30,980 nt of DNA from Bacteroidota bacterium (GCA_016721305.1 JADKIH010000021.1:1-30980), one strand, 5' to 3'. Shown: positions 16,822-26,697, numbered from the stretch's first letter. The notes: generated by a model not told the origin, from the letters alone. Numbers and translations: made by a program.

Positions 16822-17856
16822 ATGGAATACAGGAAAATGGGCAAATCCGGCCTCCGCCTAAGTGCAGTTTCACTTGGCTCGTGGCTGACTTTCGGGAAAC
16901 AAATTGAGAACTCTATAGCCGATGAACTGATGTCGGTGGCTTACGATAACGGAATTAACTTTTTCGATAACGCCGAAATCTATGCACGCGGACAGGCGGA
17001 AATCGTTATGGGCGAAATTCTGAAAAAGAAAAACTGGGATCGAACTTCGTATGTTCTTTCAAGTAAAGTTTTCTTCGGAACGGAAGGTGAAAAAGGGAAA
17101 CCTAATCAGAAAGGTCTTTCGCGTAAGCATGTGATCGAAGGTTGTCATGGTTCTTTGAAACGTTTGCAAGCCGATTATCTCGATTTATTTTTCTGTCATC
17201 GTCCCGATAAAAATACGCCGATCGAAGAAACCGTGTGGGCAATGAACCTGCTCATTCAACAGGGAAAGATTTTATACTGGGGAACATCGGAGTGGAGTGC
17301 CAATGAAATCATGGAAGCCATCATGATTGCAGATCGCCATCATCTGATCGGACCAAGCGTTGAGCAACCACAATACAATTTACTCACACGTGAGAAACTG
17401 GAAAAAGAATACCTGCATTTATTCAAACATCACGGAATCGGAACAACGATTTGGTCACCGCTAGCTTCAGGAATTCTCACAGGAAAATACTCAGGTGCAA
17501 AACCGGGAGATACACGTTTGAATATCGAAGGACTTGAGTGGCTGAGCAATCGTTTGCTTCTCGAAGAAAATTTGAAACGTGTCGACAAGATGGGGGAAAT
17601 TGCAAAGAAGCTCAATACTACTCTTCCAAAACTAAACATTGCCTGGTGCTTAAAAAACCCGAATGTAAGCACGGTGATTCTAGGTGCTTCTAAAGTTTCT
17701 CAGCTTCAGGAAAACCTCGATGCATTGAATGTTATTCCATTACTCAATGAAGAGGTAATGGCAGAAATTGATGCGATTTGGGGAATAAGCCGGTGTTGCG
17801 GAGTTTTAGATCAAAATTTCATTGCGGATTCTTCGGTGTCGGAGTTGCAACTCTGA
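16822..17856 (+). CDS. Aldo/keto reductase (potassium-channel beta-subunit-like), C-terminus formed by a REP element
   Basis: 344 residues from the ATG at 16822. The catalytic tetrad is complete: Asp49 and Tyr54 in FFDNAEIYARG, Lys82 in SSKVFF and His126 in LFFCHRPD. The WSPLASGILTGKY segment and the NADPH-binding end ILGASKVSQLQENL are those of the AKR6/KCNAB-like branch. It reduces aldehydes or ketones with NADPH in the cytoplasm. The last residues (SSVSELQL) and the TGA stop are encoded by the palindromic REP copy at 17829-17860. In the palindrome consensus this position is CGA, so a single C-to-T change ends the frame here. The original C-terminus was probably a little different. The gene is otherwise intact. 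Confidence 0.87.
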   Translation: MEYRKMGKSGLRLSAVSLGSWLTFGKQIENSIADELMSVAYDNGINFFDNAEIYARGQAEIVMGEILKKKNWDRTSYVLSSKVFFGTEGEKGKPNQKGLSRKHVIEGCHGSLKRLQADYLDLFFCHRPDKNTPIEETVWAMNLLIQQGKILYWGTSEWSANEIMEAIMIADRHHLIGPSVEQPQYNLLTREKLEKEYLHLFKHHGIGTTIWSPLASGILTGKYSGAKPGDTRLNIEGLEWLSNRLLLEENLKRVDKMGEIAKKLNTTLPKLNIAWCLKNPNVSTVILGASKVSQLQENLDALNVIPLLNEEVMAEIDAIWGISRCCGVLDQNFIADSSVSELQL

Positions 17857-17860
17857 CACC
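17829..17860. repeat. Solitary REP palindrome copy
   Basis: These 32 bp match positions 2-33 of the 40-bp palindrome found at both ends of the RAYT element, with one difference (T at 17854 where the others have C). The right arm is cut short after GACACC. It overlaps the 3' end of the aldo/keto reductase gene and lies just ahead of the damaged MbnP 5' end. Confidence 0.92.
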
Positions 17861-17978
17861 TCCCAAAAAATCTTACACCTACCCCAGCACCTGAGCGACC
17901 ATCTCTTTGTCCGTTATTTAGTGCGCCTGCATCAAAGTTTCGGGGCAGTCCTTAAGTTTCAAAGCTGCTTCCTCCTGA

Positions 17979-18524
17979 TCAATATTTTCAAATCCCAAAA
18001 ACGATTCGGTTAAAATTGAAACATTGAAATTTTATGTTTCTGATTTGACTTTACTGGACAAAGGAAAAACGGTTTATCATTTCCCGAAAAAATATTTCCT
18101 ACTCGATTTCGAAAACCCTTCAACTTTAAATATCGATTTGCCTAAGAAAAAGGATTTTGATGAAGTTCAATTTCATTTGGGAATCGATTCTACGACAAAT
18201 GTCTCGGGTGCGTTGGGTGGCGATCTGGATCCGGTTTATGGAATGTACTGGTCGTGGCAAAGTGGTTACATCAATTTTAAAATCGAAGGCGTTTCGAATG
18301 TTTGCGCTACACGAAATCATGTTTTTCAATTTCACCTTGGCGGATATCTTCCGCCGTTTGCATCGATGCAAGATGTGGATTTAATGGTGAACGACAAGCG
18401 AACAATTGTACTCGATATACTTTCTTTTCTGAATGGCATTTCTCTCTCTGAAACGAATGAAGTAATGAGTCCGAATGAAAAAGCCGTTGAGCTTTCGAAT
18501 CTCATTGCCAAAAATTTTAAGTAG
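17979..18524 (+). CDS. MbnP-like copper-binding protein, 5' end damaged
   Basis: The open frame (17979-18524) gives about 181 residues of an MbnP-like domain, beginning around PKNDSVKIETLKFYVSDL. Hallmarks are LGIDSTTNVSGALGGDLDPVYGMYW-S-WQSGYINFKIEG and QFHLGGYLPPFASM. In characterised MbnP, a Trp of the WxW/N region is oxidised to kynurenine by the partner MbnH and helps bind copper; a WSWQSG motif is present here. The signal peptide and first strand are missing. In the same frame upstream, VSGQSLSFKAASS looks like the expected start of the domain but is interrupted by TAG and TGA. Compensating indels (one at the A5 run near 17997-18001) or loss at the REP insertion could explain this. The MbnH-like gene starts 4 bp after the stop. 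Confidence 0.72.
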   Translation, partial: SIFSNPKNDSVKIETLKFYVSDLTLLDKGKTVYHFPKKYFLLDFENPSTLNIDLPKKKDFDEVQFHLGIDSTTNVSGALGGDLDPVYGMYWSWQSGYINFKIEGVSNVCATRNHVFQFHLGGYLPPFASMQDVDLMVNDKRTIVLDILSFLNGISLSETNEVMSPNEKAVELSNLIAKNFK

Positions 18525-18528
18525 GCAA

Positions 18529-19557
18529 ATGAGGAAAGTAATCGCACTTACTTGCTTGCTTGGGATAGGACTCATTCTCTCCTGCTCTATTCATCGCAAC
18601 TTGTTTTCAACGCCTTCAGGTTTTCCAAAGCCAAAATACAATTTTGAAAACAATGCTCTCACTACAGAGAAAATCGAATTGGGGCGTGCGCTGTTTTTTG
18701 ATCCGATTCTTTCTGCCGACAATACTATTTCATGCGCTTCGTGTCATTCTCCTTACAATGCATTTGCACATACGGATCACGATTTAAGTCACGGCATCAA
18801 AGATCAAATCGGAAAAAGAAATGCTCCGGCATTGATGAATCTTGCCTGGCATTCGTCGATGATGTGGGACGGCGCCGTAAATCACCTCGACGTGCAAGCG
18901 CTTGCTCCGATTTCGAATGTGAAAGAAATGGGAGAAAATATTTCAAGCGTTGTCGATAAACTTCGCAAGTCGAAAATCTATCCGCCGCTTTTTGAAAAAG
19001 CATTTCATGATACAGGAATCACCGGTGAAAAAGTTCTGAAAGTGATTTCGCAATTTGAACTAACGCTCGTATCGGCAGATTCAAAATACGATAAAATAAA
19101 AAGAGGCGCCGCGAAATTTAGCGAGCAGGAAACAAAAGGCTATTTGCTCTTTCAAAAAAACTGCAACTCTTGTCATGCCGAACCGCTTTTTTCTACTTAT
19201 GAATTTAAAAATAACGGACTGCCCGTTGATACGACTTTGAACGACTTCGGGCGATACGCTATTACAAAGCGCAGTGAAGACAGCCTCACCTTCAAGATCC
19301 CAAGCCTGAGCAATTTGTCGTTCACGTATCCGTACATGCACGACGGACGATTCAAGAAATTGGGGCAGGTCTTGAATCATTATGCTTCGGAAAGGGCAGA
19401 AAGCAGGACTTTAGCTCCCGAACTAAAGAGCCCAATTCCACTAAATTCGAACGAAAAAGCCGATTTAATCGCTTTTTGTACACTTTGAACGATACTGCTT
19501 TTGTGTTCGATACCATCAATTCCCTAAAAAATCCTGAATTCAACGCAAGGAAAGTAA
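18529..19557 (+). CDS. MbnH-like di-heme cytochrome c peroxidase family lipoprotein, one frameshift
   Basis: A protein of about 342 residues beginning MRKVIALTCL with a lipobox (LILSC, Cys19), so it should be an outer-facing periplasmic lipoprotein. Two c-type heme sites are present: C-A-S-C-H (69-73) and C-N-S-C-H (212-216). The segments FFDPILSADNTISCASCH and YPYMHDGRFKKLGQVLNHY are typical of the bacterial di-heme peroxidase/MauG family. The position directly after an MbnP gene marks it as MbnH-like, i.e. a modifier of a Trp on MbnP rather than a peroxide scavenger. The frame stops at 19488, but one T restored in 19473-19477 gives LIAFLYTLNDTAFVFDTINSLKNPEFN, the normal family end. The stop near 19555 is then only inferred. 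Confidence 0.8.
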
Positions 19558-19595
19558 TAGCATTGTCGTCTAATTATCAAAATCCAATCTATCCT

Positions 19596-20968
19596 ATGAA
19601 AAAACCAAGCATTCTGCTTTCGCTTCTGCTTTTGTCATTATCGAGCTTTGCTCAGATCAGTCCTGCCATTTCTTCCTGGCTGCAAAACACCACACTCACC
19701 GGAAGTTATTATTGGTTGGCAAACTCAGCTACAATCGAAATGGTGTTTTGGTCAATTGTCAATCGGTTCAATACTCGGCGAATAACGTGTATGTCTCTAC
19801 AAGAGGTATCCCTTCATATCCTACCGGCCCTTTTCAGGATGGAAATCCATCGCAGGCAACGGATCAAAATGCGATTTTCAAATTTCCACTGAATCCGCAA
19901 GTTCAGACAGGAACAAACACCTCAACAACAGGAGGCGATATTGGTGTTTTCATAAATGGCGTCGCGCTCTTCGATTATCGTGATGGTGTTGCATGGAGTA
20001 CAAAAACAAATTCTTATTGCGGCGGACCCGGAAACCCTCCTTGCCCGGGCGGACCAGGAGCGAATCAAGCGTGGAGTCGCGATGCTGTCGTTGCTGAACG
20101 CGTTGGCTTCGATTGTGCAAAAGGACATCCGGCAATGGGGAATTATCATCATCACCAAAATCCTTCTGCTTTCAATCTTGATTTGGTTGTCATTTCAAAC
20201 GTGTGTAATCTCTACGCAGCCGACGGACTTTACGTGATCGACTCAACACAGCATTCGCCGCTTCTTGGTTTTGCATACGATGGTTTTCCGATTTACGGAG
20301 CATATGCTTATCATGATACCGACGGAACGGGAGCAATTACTCGCATGAAATCTGGTTACGAATTGCGCAATATCACTGTTCGTACTCATCACGCCGATGG
20401 TACCGATGTTGATGATGGTCCGGCAGTAAGCGCAACTTATCCACTCGGAATTTTCCGTGAAGATTACGAATTTGTTTCTCATCCGAATGATCAGTCGTAT
20501 CTCGATGAACACAATGGAAGATTCTGCCGAACACCTGAATATCCAAACGGAACTTATGCTTACTTCTGCACAGTCGATGTCAATCACAACTCAGCATATC
20601 CGTATGCCGTTGGCCCGACATTCATGGGTGTTTATGCAAACAGAAAAGTTACTTCGATCACGGAAACAGTAACGACATATGTTCCTACAACATCAATCTC
20701 AGAAAGCGAATTCAATACTCTTTCTATCAAAACATATCCAAACCCCGTAACCGATTTACTCGCCGTTCAGGTTGGCACATTAGTAAAAGAGGATATGCAA
20801 CTCGCTCTTTACGATATTACCGGCAAGCTGATCAAAGAAACTAGAATCAACAAAGGCCAAAGCATTGCCTACATGAATATGGAAACGGTTTATGCGGGGA
20901 GTTACTTGCTTAAGGTGACGGTGGGCAATAATGTTGCGACGAAAGCTATCATTGTAAGTAGTAAGTAG
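19596..20968 (+). CDS. Secreted YHYH-domain protein with T9SS sorting domain, one frameshift
   Basis: About 457 residues after joining two frames. The signal peptide is MKKPSILLSLLLLSLSSFAQ. A single missing base near 19713-19719 separates TGSYYW from GKLSYNRNGVLVNCQSVQYS. The YHYH region is clear: GHPAMGNYHHHQNPSAFN, followed by LLGFAYDGFPIYGAYAY and later YEFVSHPNDQSYLDEHNGRFC and YAYFCTVD, which match the YHYH family with its histidine cluster and GFPIYG motif. The function of the family is not known to me beyond secretion and likely metal binding by the histidines. The last 75 residues (IKTYPNPVTDLLAVQV..., LYDITGKLIKETR) form a T9SS domain. The stop codon lies in a GTAAGTA heptamer repeat. 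The neighbour MbnP/MbnH pair is upstream. Confidence 0.8.
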
Positions 20969-20974
20969 TAAGTT
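20954..20974. repeat. Heptamer repeat (GTAAGTA) spanning the YHYH gene stop codon
   Basis: Three in-register units: GTAAGTA, GTAAGTA and GTAAGTT. The coding frame reads VSSK and stops at TAG (20966-20968) inside the second unit. The word and the following TTGACTTG recur inverted at 21120-21139. Confidence 0.9.
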
Positions 20975-21139
20975 GACTTGGAGTTTGGGCACGAAACTAT
21001 ACGAGAAGGCCCTGGTAATTTCGATTAGTCAGGCCTTGTCATTTATTGATTTCTAAATTCACGCCCGATGAACCAAATTCACCACTTACTACTTAGTGCC
21101 CAAAGACTAGACCAAGAGTCAAGTCAACTTACTTACTAC
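20965..21139. repeat. Large imperfect inverted repeat filling the gap between two converging T9SS genes
   Basis: The left arm holds GTAGTAAGTTGACTTG (20965-20980) and TTTGGGCAC (20984-20992). The right arm holds GTGCCCAAA (21096-21104) and CAAGTCAACTTACTTACTAC (21120-21139), in reverse order and complementary, with insertions. Between them sits a smaller hairpin, AAGGCCCTG (21006-21014) with CAGGCCTT (21030-21037). Confidence 0.65.
21006..21037. terminator. Hairpin, probable terminator at the centre of the inverted repeat
   Basis: AAGGCCCTG pairs with CAGGCCTT with one bulged C around a 15-nt loop. There is no long T-tract, but T-rich sequence follows. It lies between the stop codons of two converging genes, where a terminator is expected. 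Confidence 0.45.
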
Positions 21140-21152
21140 GTACAGACTATGA

Positions 21153-23930
21153 CTAAATACTATTTACCAAGGTCTCGACTAGCTTCCTAACGACTACCCT
21201 CTCCCCATCAATGATAGCCATAAAGTAAGTTCCATTGTCAAATGATGACACGTTGAGGGTAAATGATTGTATACCGTTGGTTGAGCGGTCGTAGTCTTTT
21301 TGGGTGATGAGTCGGCCGGTGGCGTCGTAAACTTTGATTTTAGCTGTTGTGCCTTTTGATTTATTGAACTCGGCTGTTACTTTTTCTGTTGCGGGATTCG
21401 GGTATATGCTGATGGATTCGTTCAATGAAATTGTCGGTACTCCTGTAGCGAGTGTGTCGTTAATCACGGAACTGAAAACTCCGCCGCCATGCGTTCCGAC
21501 AATTACGGTTCCGTCGATCGGACGAACATCGATCTGATCGCAAACGAGATTTCCGATTTCATTTGGCGCGAGCTCTGTCCATACGGTTGTAAGACCTGTC
21601 AGCGCATTCGTTCCGTATAATCCTGTACTTGCTGCAACGAGATAGACATTTCCGTTGATCGTCGGAACAATCGACGCCCAACGTAACGATGGTCCGTTAC
21701 CTGTTCCTGTTGAGTTGGCTTCCAGATTTCCGCCGACTTTCGTAAACGTTGTTCCGCCGTCGCTCGAATAGAACAAGCTATAGATGCTGTAATTTGAGAA
21801 AACGACGAGCAAATTATCAGCATTGTTCGGATCAACTGCTATGCAATTGATGTATCCGGATGCAGTAAAGAGCGTGCTGGTGATAGTCGTTGTGGTCGGT
21901 GCAAAAGTATTGGCGTTATCGGTGCGGAATAGCGCACGCTTATTCGTTCCCCAATACAAACGATTCGCGGGCGTTGTCGAAATTCCAAGAGCGGTAACAT
22001 ACGTACCTGCAACTAACGCAGTATCCGGCATGCGGAACCATCCTGTCGAAATGCTATCCCATCCGCCTGCTGTCGGCAATGTTGTTAAGCTGTCATTTCT
22101 CCAAATGTGATTTCCGGCAATCCAGTACATGATGTCATTGTTGTTCGGATCCAGCACGAAAGGATTGATGAAAATATAATCAACGCTGTCGATCGGATCA
22201 ATGCGACCGAATGAAAGCAGATTACCGTTTGCATCAAGAAGATTGCGCGACAACTTGCCTTCCTGACGTGTCATGTAATAGTTGCTATGCCCGTTATCAA
22301 TCGCACAGAAACCTCCGTCACCAAAGCCGGGATGTGTCCATGCAACGGATGCATTACTTGAATTCGTAAACCATGTTCCGTTATCCTGCGTGCCTCCGAT
22401 GATGATATCGTTGCTTCCGCCATGATCGAGTGCCACGGCATAAAACTGTGATGTGTTATAGCCGTTATTCAAATCCTGCCAAACAACAGGATATGCACGA
22501 TCATCATTTGTCTTGTAAATACCACCGTCGTTCGACTGAATCATTACATCAGGAGTATTATGCAAGAAGGCAATATTATGCTCGTCGGAATGGTGATTCG
22601 GATAATTTGTATAGAAAGGAATTGTCGACAACGAATCGTATCCGCCGATGCGAGATCATCGTCGAAGTAGTAAAGGCGTCATCGGAACGGAATAAATTTG
22701 TTCCACCGATATAAACAACATTTTGATGCGCAGGATGAACGCGAACGATCAAATCATATCCGCCCTGAGAATTGAAATTCCCCATCTCTGTTCCGGTAAA
22801 CGGAATATTAACTGACAAGTCTGTCCAAACACCACCTACACCTGTTCCGTTTCCTGAAACATACGTGTATTTCCACAAGCTGCTCCATTCGATATCGCCT
22901 CTATAATTCGTTGTAGTTTTTCCCATATTAGGAGTTTCTCCTAGGAAATAAACTTCGTTTTCATTGGAAGGATTGATGCCTATAACGACACGGTTATATG
23001 AACCTGTATCCCAACCCGGAGGATTTATATTCGCCCAACCTGTCGAGGGATCGCGACGGAAAATTCCTTTTTGACCGCCATCGCTGCTCAGGTATGCGTA
23101 AGCTATTCCCGTTGTAGTTACATCTACATCGGTATAGTATGAATATGCAGAAGTGCTTCCCAACATTTTTGTCCAGGCAGAACCACCGTTAGCAGAGCGA
23201 TAAATTGCGCCATAAGTTGCTGCATACAATACACTGTTAACAGAGTCCGACGGATCAGTAGCGACTTTGTAAGTGATGTCCCAGATGTTATCAAACACAG
23301 CCGGAGTATTAGAGCTTGTAAAAGTGAGCGAAGTCCATGTAGAACCACCGTCGGTCGATTTCCACATTCCATTTCCCAGATAGTAAGCATTTGCTCCACT
23401 ACCCGATGCTCCTACTCCCTCACCGGTTGTGTAGTACCATGTGTTTGTATGACCGGGACGTGTATCCTGTGCAACCCATGTAACGGCAGGATTTGTCGTA
23501 ATCGGTGAAACACGTGTCCAGTTTTGTCCGCCGTTAATTGATTTATACAATCCGCCATTTACCGATCCTGCGAAAATCACATTGTCATCAGTCACATCAA
23601 TTGCTAAAGCTCTTGTTCGTCCGCCCATATTCACCGGGCCGCGATAAGCAAAGAGGAAGTCATACGTGCTGTTGCCTGCGACATCGCCATTCGCGGCATT
23701 CCTGCAGCAAAAGCTAATTCCTTTTCGCGCATTCCGGCAGGAATTTTTCCCGTAGCCGGATCTGCCAGTCGCGACATTTCCCACTCGGCGCGGCCGATGG
23801 CTTCTTCTGCTTCTTCGCCCTGTACAACGTGGCGTGTCTGCAAAGTTCGCGGAGTTTTCAAAAAGCTGCCAAAGAGGAATACTGCAATGGCAAATACGGA
23901 AATACTCGATAAAACGTAGATTTTCTTCAT
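21153..23930 (-). CDS. Large secreted BNR/Asp-box repeat (sortilin-like) protein with T9SS sorting domain, two frameshifts
   Basis: Three frames join into about 925 residues. The start at 23930 gives a signal anchor (MKKIYVLSSISVFAIAVFLFGSF). The body carries Asp-box repeats of a beta-propeller, e.g. KSINGGQNWTRV, KSTDGGSTWTSL, RSANGGSAWTKM and SSDGGTTFTKVGG, as in sortilin-like and BNR-repeat proteins. The first break is near 23688-23696, where one base restores PRNGDVAGNSTYDFLFAYRGP. The second is near 22648-22660, restoring IGGYDSLSTIPFYTNYP. The C-terminus (ISIYPNPATEKVTAEF, VYDATGRLITQ, NGTYFMAII, VVRKLVETL) is a T9SS domain, so the protein is exported to the surface. The ligand or substrate is not visible. 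The stop lies in the intergenic inverted repeat zone. Confidence 0.82.
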
Positions 23931-24086
23931 AAGGAGGGGTTGTTGATCGGGAAACAAATTACAAAAAAATCGATGTCGTGAATCACAGACGGGTGTTTAA
24001 AAACGACTAAAAAGTGGGCTATTCGCAAATACATTTATTCGGTATATTTACTGTACACGTTTTTGACCCGATTTTAAATTCTGCAA

Positions 24087-25368
24087 ATGAAAAGCTTTCT
24101 GCTTCCCTTGTTTTGCTTCCTTCTAATTATTTGCACAAGCAGTTTCGCTCAAAATACTGTCATTGATTCCGTTGTTGTGAAACAATGCAATGTATATGGC
24201 GATGATGGCCCTACACATACTACAACAATTGATTCATTTAACGTTGATGGATTCATTATGAGTTCTACAATTTTCGACTCTTTGTACAACTCAACTTACG
24301 CTTATAACTACTATTACTCAAACACGAACAAAATTCTGCTCATTCAGTATGGTTATTGGAACAATGGTATATATACTCATTCTCTTGATGAGAGCTTTCT
24401 TTATGATATAAATGACAGTCTCATTAATCACAGCGATATTAACATCACCTACCCTACTCTTTCTCGTCGCACTCTCTATACATACGACTTAACAAATCAT
24501 ATTATGACAACGACCCGGCAATCCTATTCTTCCATTTGGATCGACGAGTCAATAGTTGTTGATTCCCTCGACAATAATAATAGAATCTTACGTGAAGACT
24601 GGTTTGATTCTAATGGCATTCAATTAAATCTTTATTCGACAAAATGGTACACCTATTTACCAAATGATTCGATTGACTTTTATTACCAAACACTCTATGC
24701 TTCCGGGCACGACTCATCCATCTTTGTTCACACGTATGATACGAATTCTAACTTAACCAGAATACAGCAAAATCGGTGGGACTCCGGAACTTCATCTTTT
24801 TCTTTACCGCAAGAATATTGGGCAACTTATTACGATTCAACTCAGCGAATAATTGCAAAAAGCGCGGCTTGGTTTTATGATACAGCATATTGGGATGTAT
24901 GGGACACCACCTATTATGTATACAATAATTTAAATCAGCTAACTATTACTCGCACCGATTATCATTCGCCCTCAGCAGGCAATTCGGCTGCCTACACATA
25001 TTATCCCGGCACAAACGATGTTGACTCTCTCCACACTTGCAGATGGGGACAAAGCTCGGGCACATGCTCTGATTGTAAGCTGGAATATCTTTCACTTATC
25101 TTGGGTGAACAAAATCAAACAGAACAAAACTTTATTGTTTTCCCAAATCCGGCATCCCATCAATTGCAAATTATATTCTCCGAGAACGTTGAGGAAGAGA
25201 TCGCTGTAAGCATAATTGATCTTGAATCACGAACCGTTCTTCAAAATAATTCACAAAGAATCCTATTCCACATCTTTGTCGGACATTAATCTTCCAAATG
25301 GCATTTACTTCCTTCGAATCCGAACAGACAAAAAACAATTCACTCAAAAGCTAATCATAAACAACTAA
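24087..25368 (+). CDS. Secreted protein with YD-like repeats and T9SS sorting domain (tandem paralog A), one frameshift
   Basis: About 427 residues with a signal peptide (MKSFLLPLFCFLLIICTSSFAQ). The body has tyrosine-rich repeats, such as YTYDLTNHIMTTTRQSY, WYTYLPNDSIDFYYQT and YVYNNLNQLTITRTDYHS, loosely like YD repeats but without RHS core features. Near the C-terminus is a cysteine motif C-R-W-G-x5-C-S-D-C-K-L-E-Y. The frame stops at 25289, but removing one A at 25255-25257 continues it as LSDINLPNGIYFLRIRTDKKQFTQKLIINN to a stop at 25366-25368, which completes the T9SS domain (FPNPASHQLQIIF...). A -7-like TATATTTA lies about 25 bp upstream. The next gene is a paralog starting 12 bp downstream, so the two probably form an operon. 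The function is unknown. Confidence 0.75.
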
Positions 25369-25379
25369 TCACTTTATTC

Positions 25380-26696
25380 ATGAAATCAATTTACGTCCGC
25401 ATCCTCTTAATACTTTCGTTAATCTCAAATGGGGCAATTTCCCAAAGCCTGCAAGTCGATTCCGTCGTAATACGCCATTGTTTCTACGAAAGCTATGTAT
25501 CATCTCACTATGGAATGCAAATTGATTCATTTTATAACGGAGGCTTAATTTACAATAGCTCATTCTTAGACTCCGCTGGAAATATTTTGGGAGATCAAAC
25601 AGTATATTCCTATTCAGCAACGAACATGCTGGTACATAAAACTTTTTCTCAGCTATATAATTCAGTGCGCAGAATCACAAACGAAGAGATTTATCAGTAC
25701 AATACCGGCGATAGTCTCACACTTCAAACAATGCTTAGATATTCATATAGCGGCTCAACACAGTATACATATGGATACGGATACCGCCATAATTATAATC
25801 CGGCCCTATTGCAAGACACCATTATCAATCTTGATTACAATACAAGCACTCAGGTGTTCGACGACAATGGAATGAATCTAATGATATATGATCAATCCGG
25901 GAAGCTCGCACGCATTGATCATTATTACCCCTACAATTCTACTACTCACACCCTCGAACTAACAAATTGGTATGCTTATTTACCAAATGACTCTTTAAAC
26001 TTTATTTTACGAAAAGACTATACTACTTCCTCAAGCTTCGATAGTTCTATTTACAAATACAATTATGATGCATCGAACTACCTCTTATCGATTGTGAATA
26101 ATAATTGGGATCCCGCCGACACTGCGTTTACATGGGATAATTATCTGACAAAATACTATTACGATGCTTCACATAATCTCTTAGCAAGAACTGTGAATTG
26201 GTACTTCCATCCAGCTGGATGGGAGTTGGAAGATTCCACATGGTATTCCTACGACGGACAAAATCGTCTGATTGATGGAGGAAGTTACTCTTATCCTCAT
26301 GGAGGATCATCAACACATACTACCTATGATCCACTTTCTAACTATACAGATTCGCTTAATCAATGTGTCTGGGGAACTAGTACACGCGACTGCTCTTCTT
26401 GTAAATTGGAGTATCATTCAATTCCTGTGGGGGTCTCAGAAAACTCAGAGCTCAAAAACTTTACAGTATTTCCAAATCCATCTGAAGGACGAATTCAAAT
26501 TTTACTTCCACAAACAGATCAGAAAACAATTAGTATTTCAATTACAGACATTCAATCAAAAGTGCTTTATATTAAAAATATAGAACCGACTTCTGCGATA
26601 ATAACGCTCGATGATTTAAACTTTTCGAGTGGATTCTATTTTATCACGCTCTCTAAAATCGGGTCTTCTTCAACTAAAAAACTAATCATCCAATAA
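25380..26696 (+). CDS. Secreted protein with YD-like repeats and T9SS sorting domain (tandem paralog B)
   Basis: 438 residues, intact, with a signal peptide (MKSIYVRILLILSLISNGAISQ). It shares with the preceding gene the opening VDSVVIRHC.../IDSFY, the WYAYLPNDSLNF segment, a repeated Y-x-Y-D-x-x-x-x-L pattern, and the end motif C-V-W-G-x5-C-S-S-C-K-L-E-Y. The last 75 residues (FTVFPNPSEGRIQILLP, NFSSGFYFITLS, TKKLIIQ) form a T9SS domain. The two are evidently a duplication. The Cys triad may bind a metal or form a disulfide, which is inference. No enzyme motif was found. Confidence 0.82.
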   Translation: MKSIYVRILLILSLISNGAISQSLQVDSVVIRHCFYESYVSSHYGMQIDSFYNGGLIYNSSFLDSAGNILGDQTVYSYSATNMLVHKTFSQLYNSVRRITNEEIYQYNTGDSLTLQTMLRYSYSGSTQYTYGYGYRHNYNPALLQDTIINLDYNTSTQVFDDNGMNLMIYDQSGKLARIDHYYPYNSTTHTLELTNWYAYLPNDSLNFILRKDYTTSSSFDSSIYKYNYDASNYLLSIVNNNWDPADTAFTWDNYLTKYYYDASHNLLARTVNWYFHPAGWELEDSTWYSYDGQNRLIDGGSYSYPHGGSSTHTTYDPLSNYTDSLNQCVWGTSTRDCSSCKLEYHSIPVGVSENSELKNFTVFPNPSEGRIQILLPQTDQKTISISITDIQSKVLYIKNIEPTSAIITLDDLNFSSGFYFITLSKIGSSSTKKLIIQ

Positions 26697-26697
26697 T

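Noticed and set aside
17822..18013. 63-residue plus-strand frame starting with a TTG in the REP copy
   Set aside because: It begins in the palindrome and ends before the MbnP domain. It may include a misread piece of the MbnP N-terminus but is not a gene by itself.
24087..26696. RHS/YD-repeat polymorphic toxins
   Set aside because: Repeats are loose, the proteins are short, there is no RHS core motif or toxin domain, and both end in a T9SS sorting domain.
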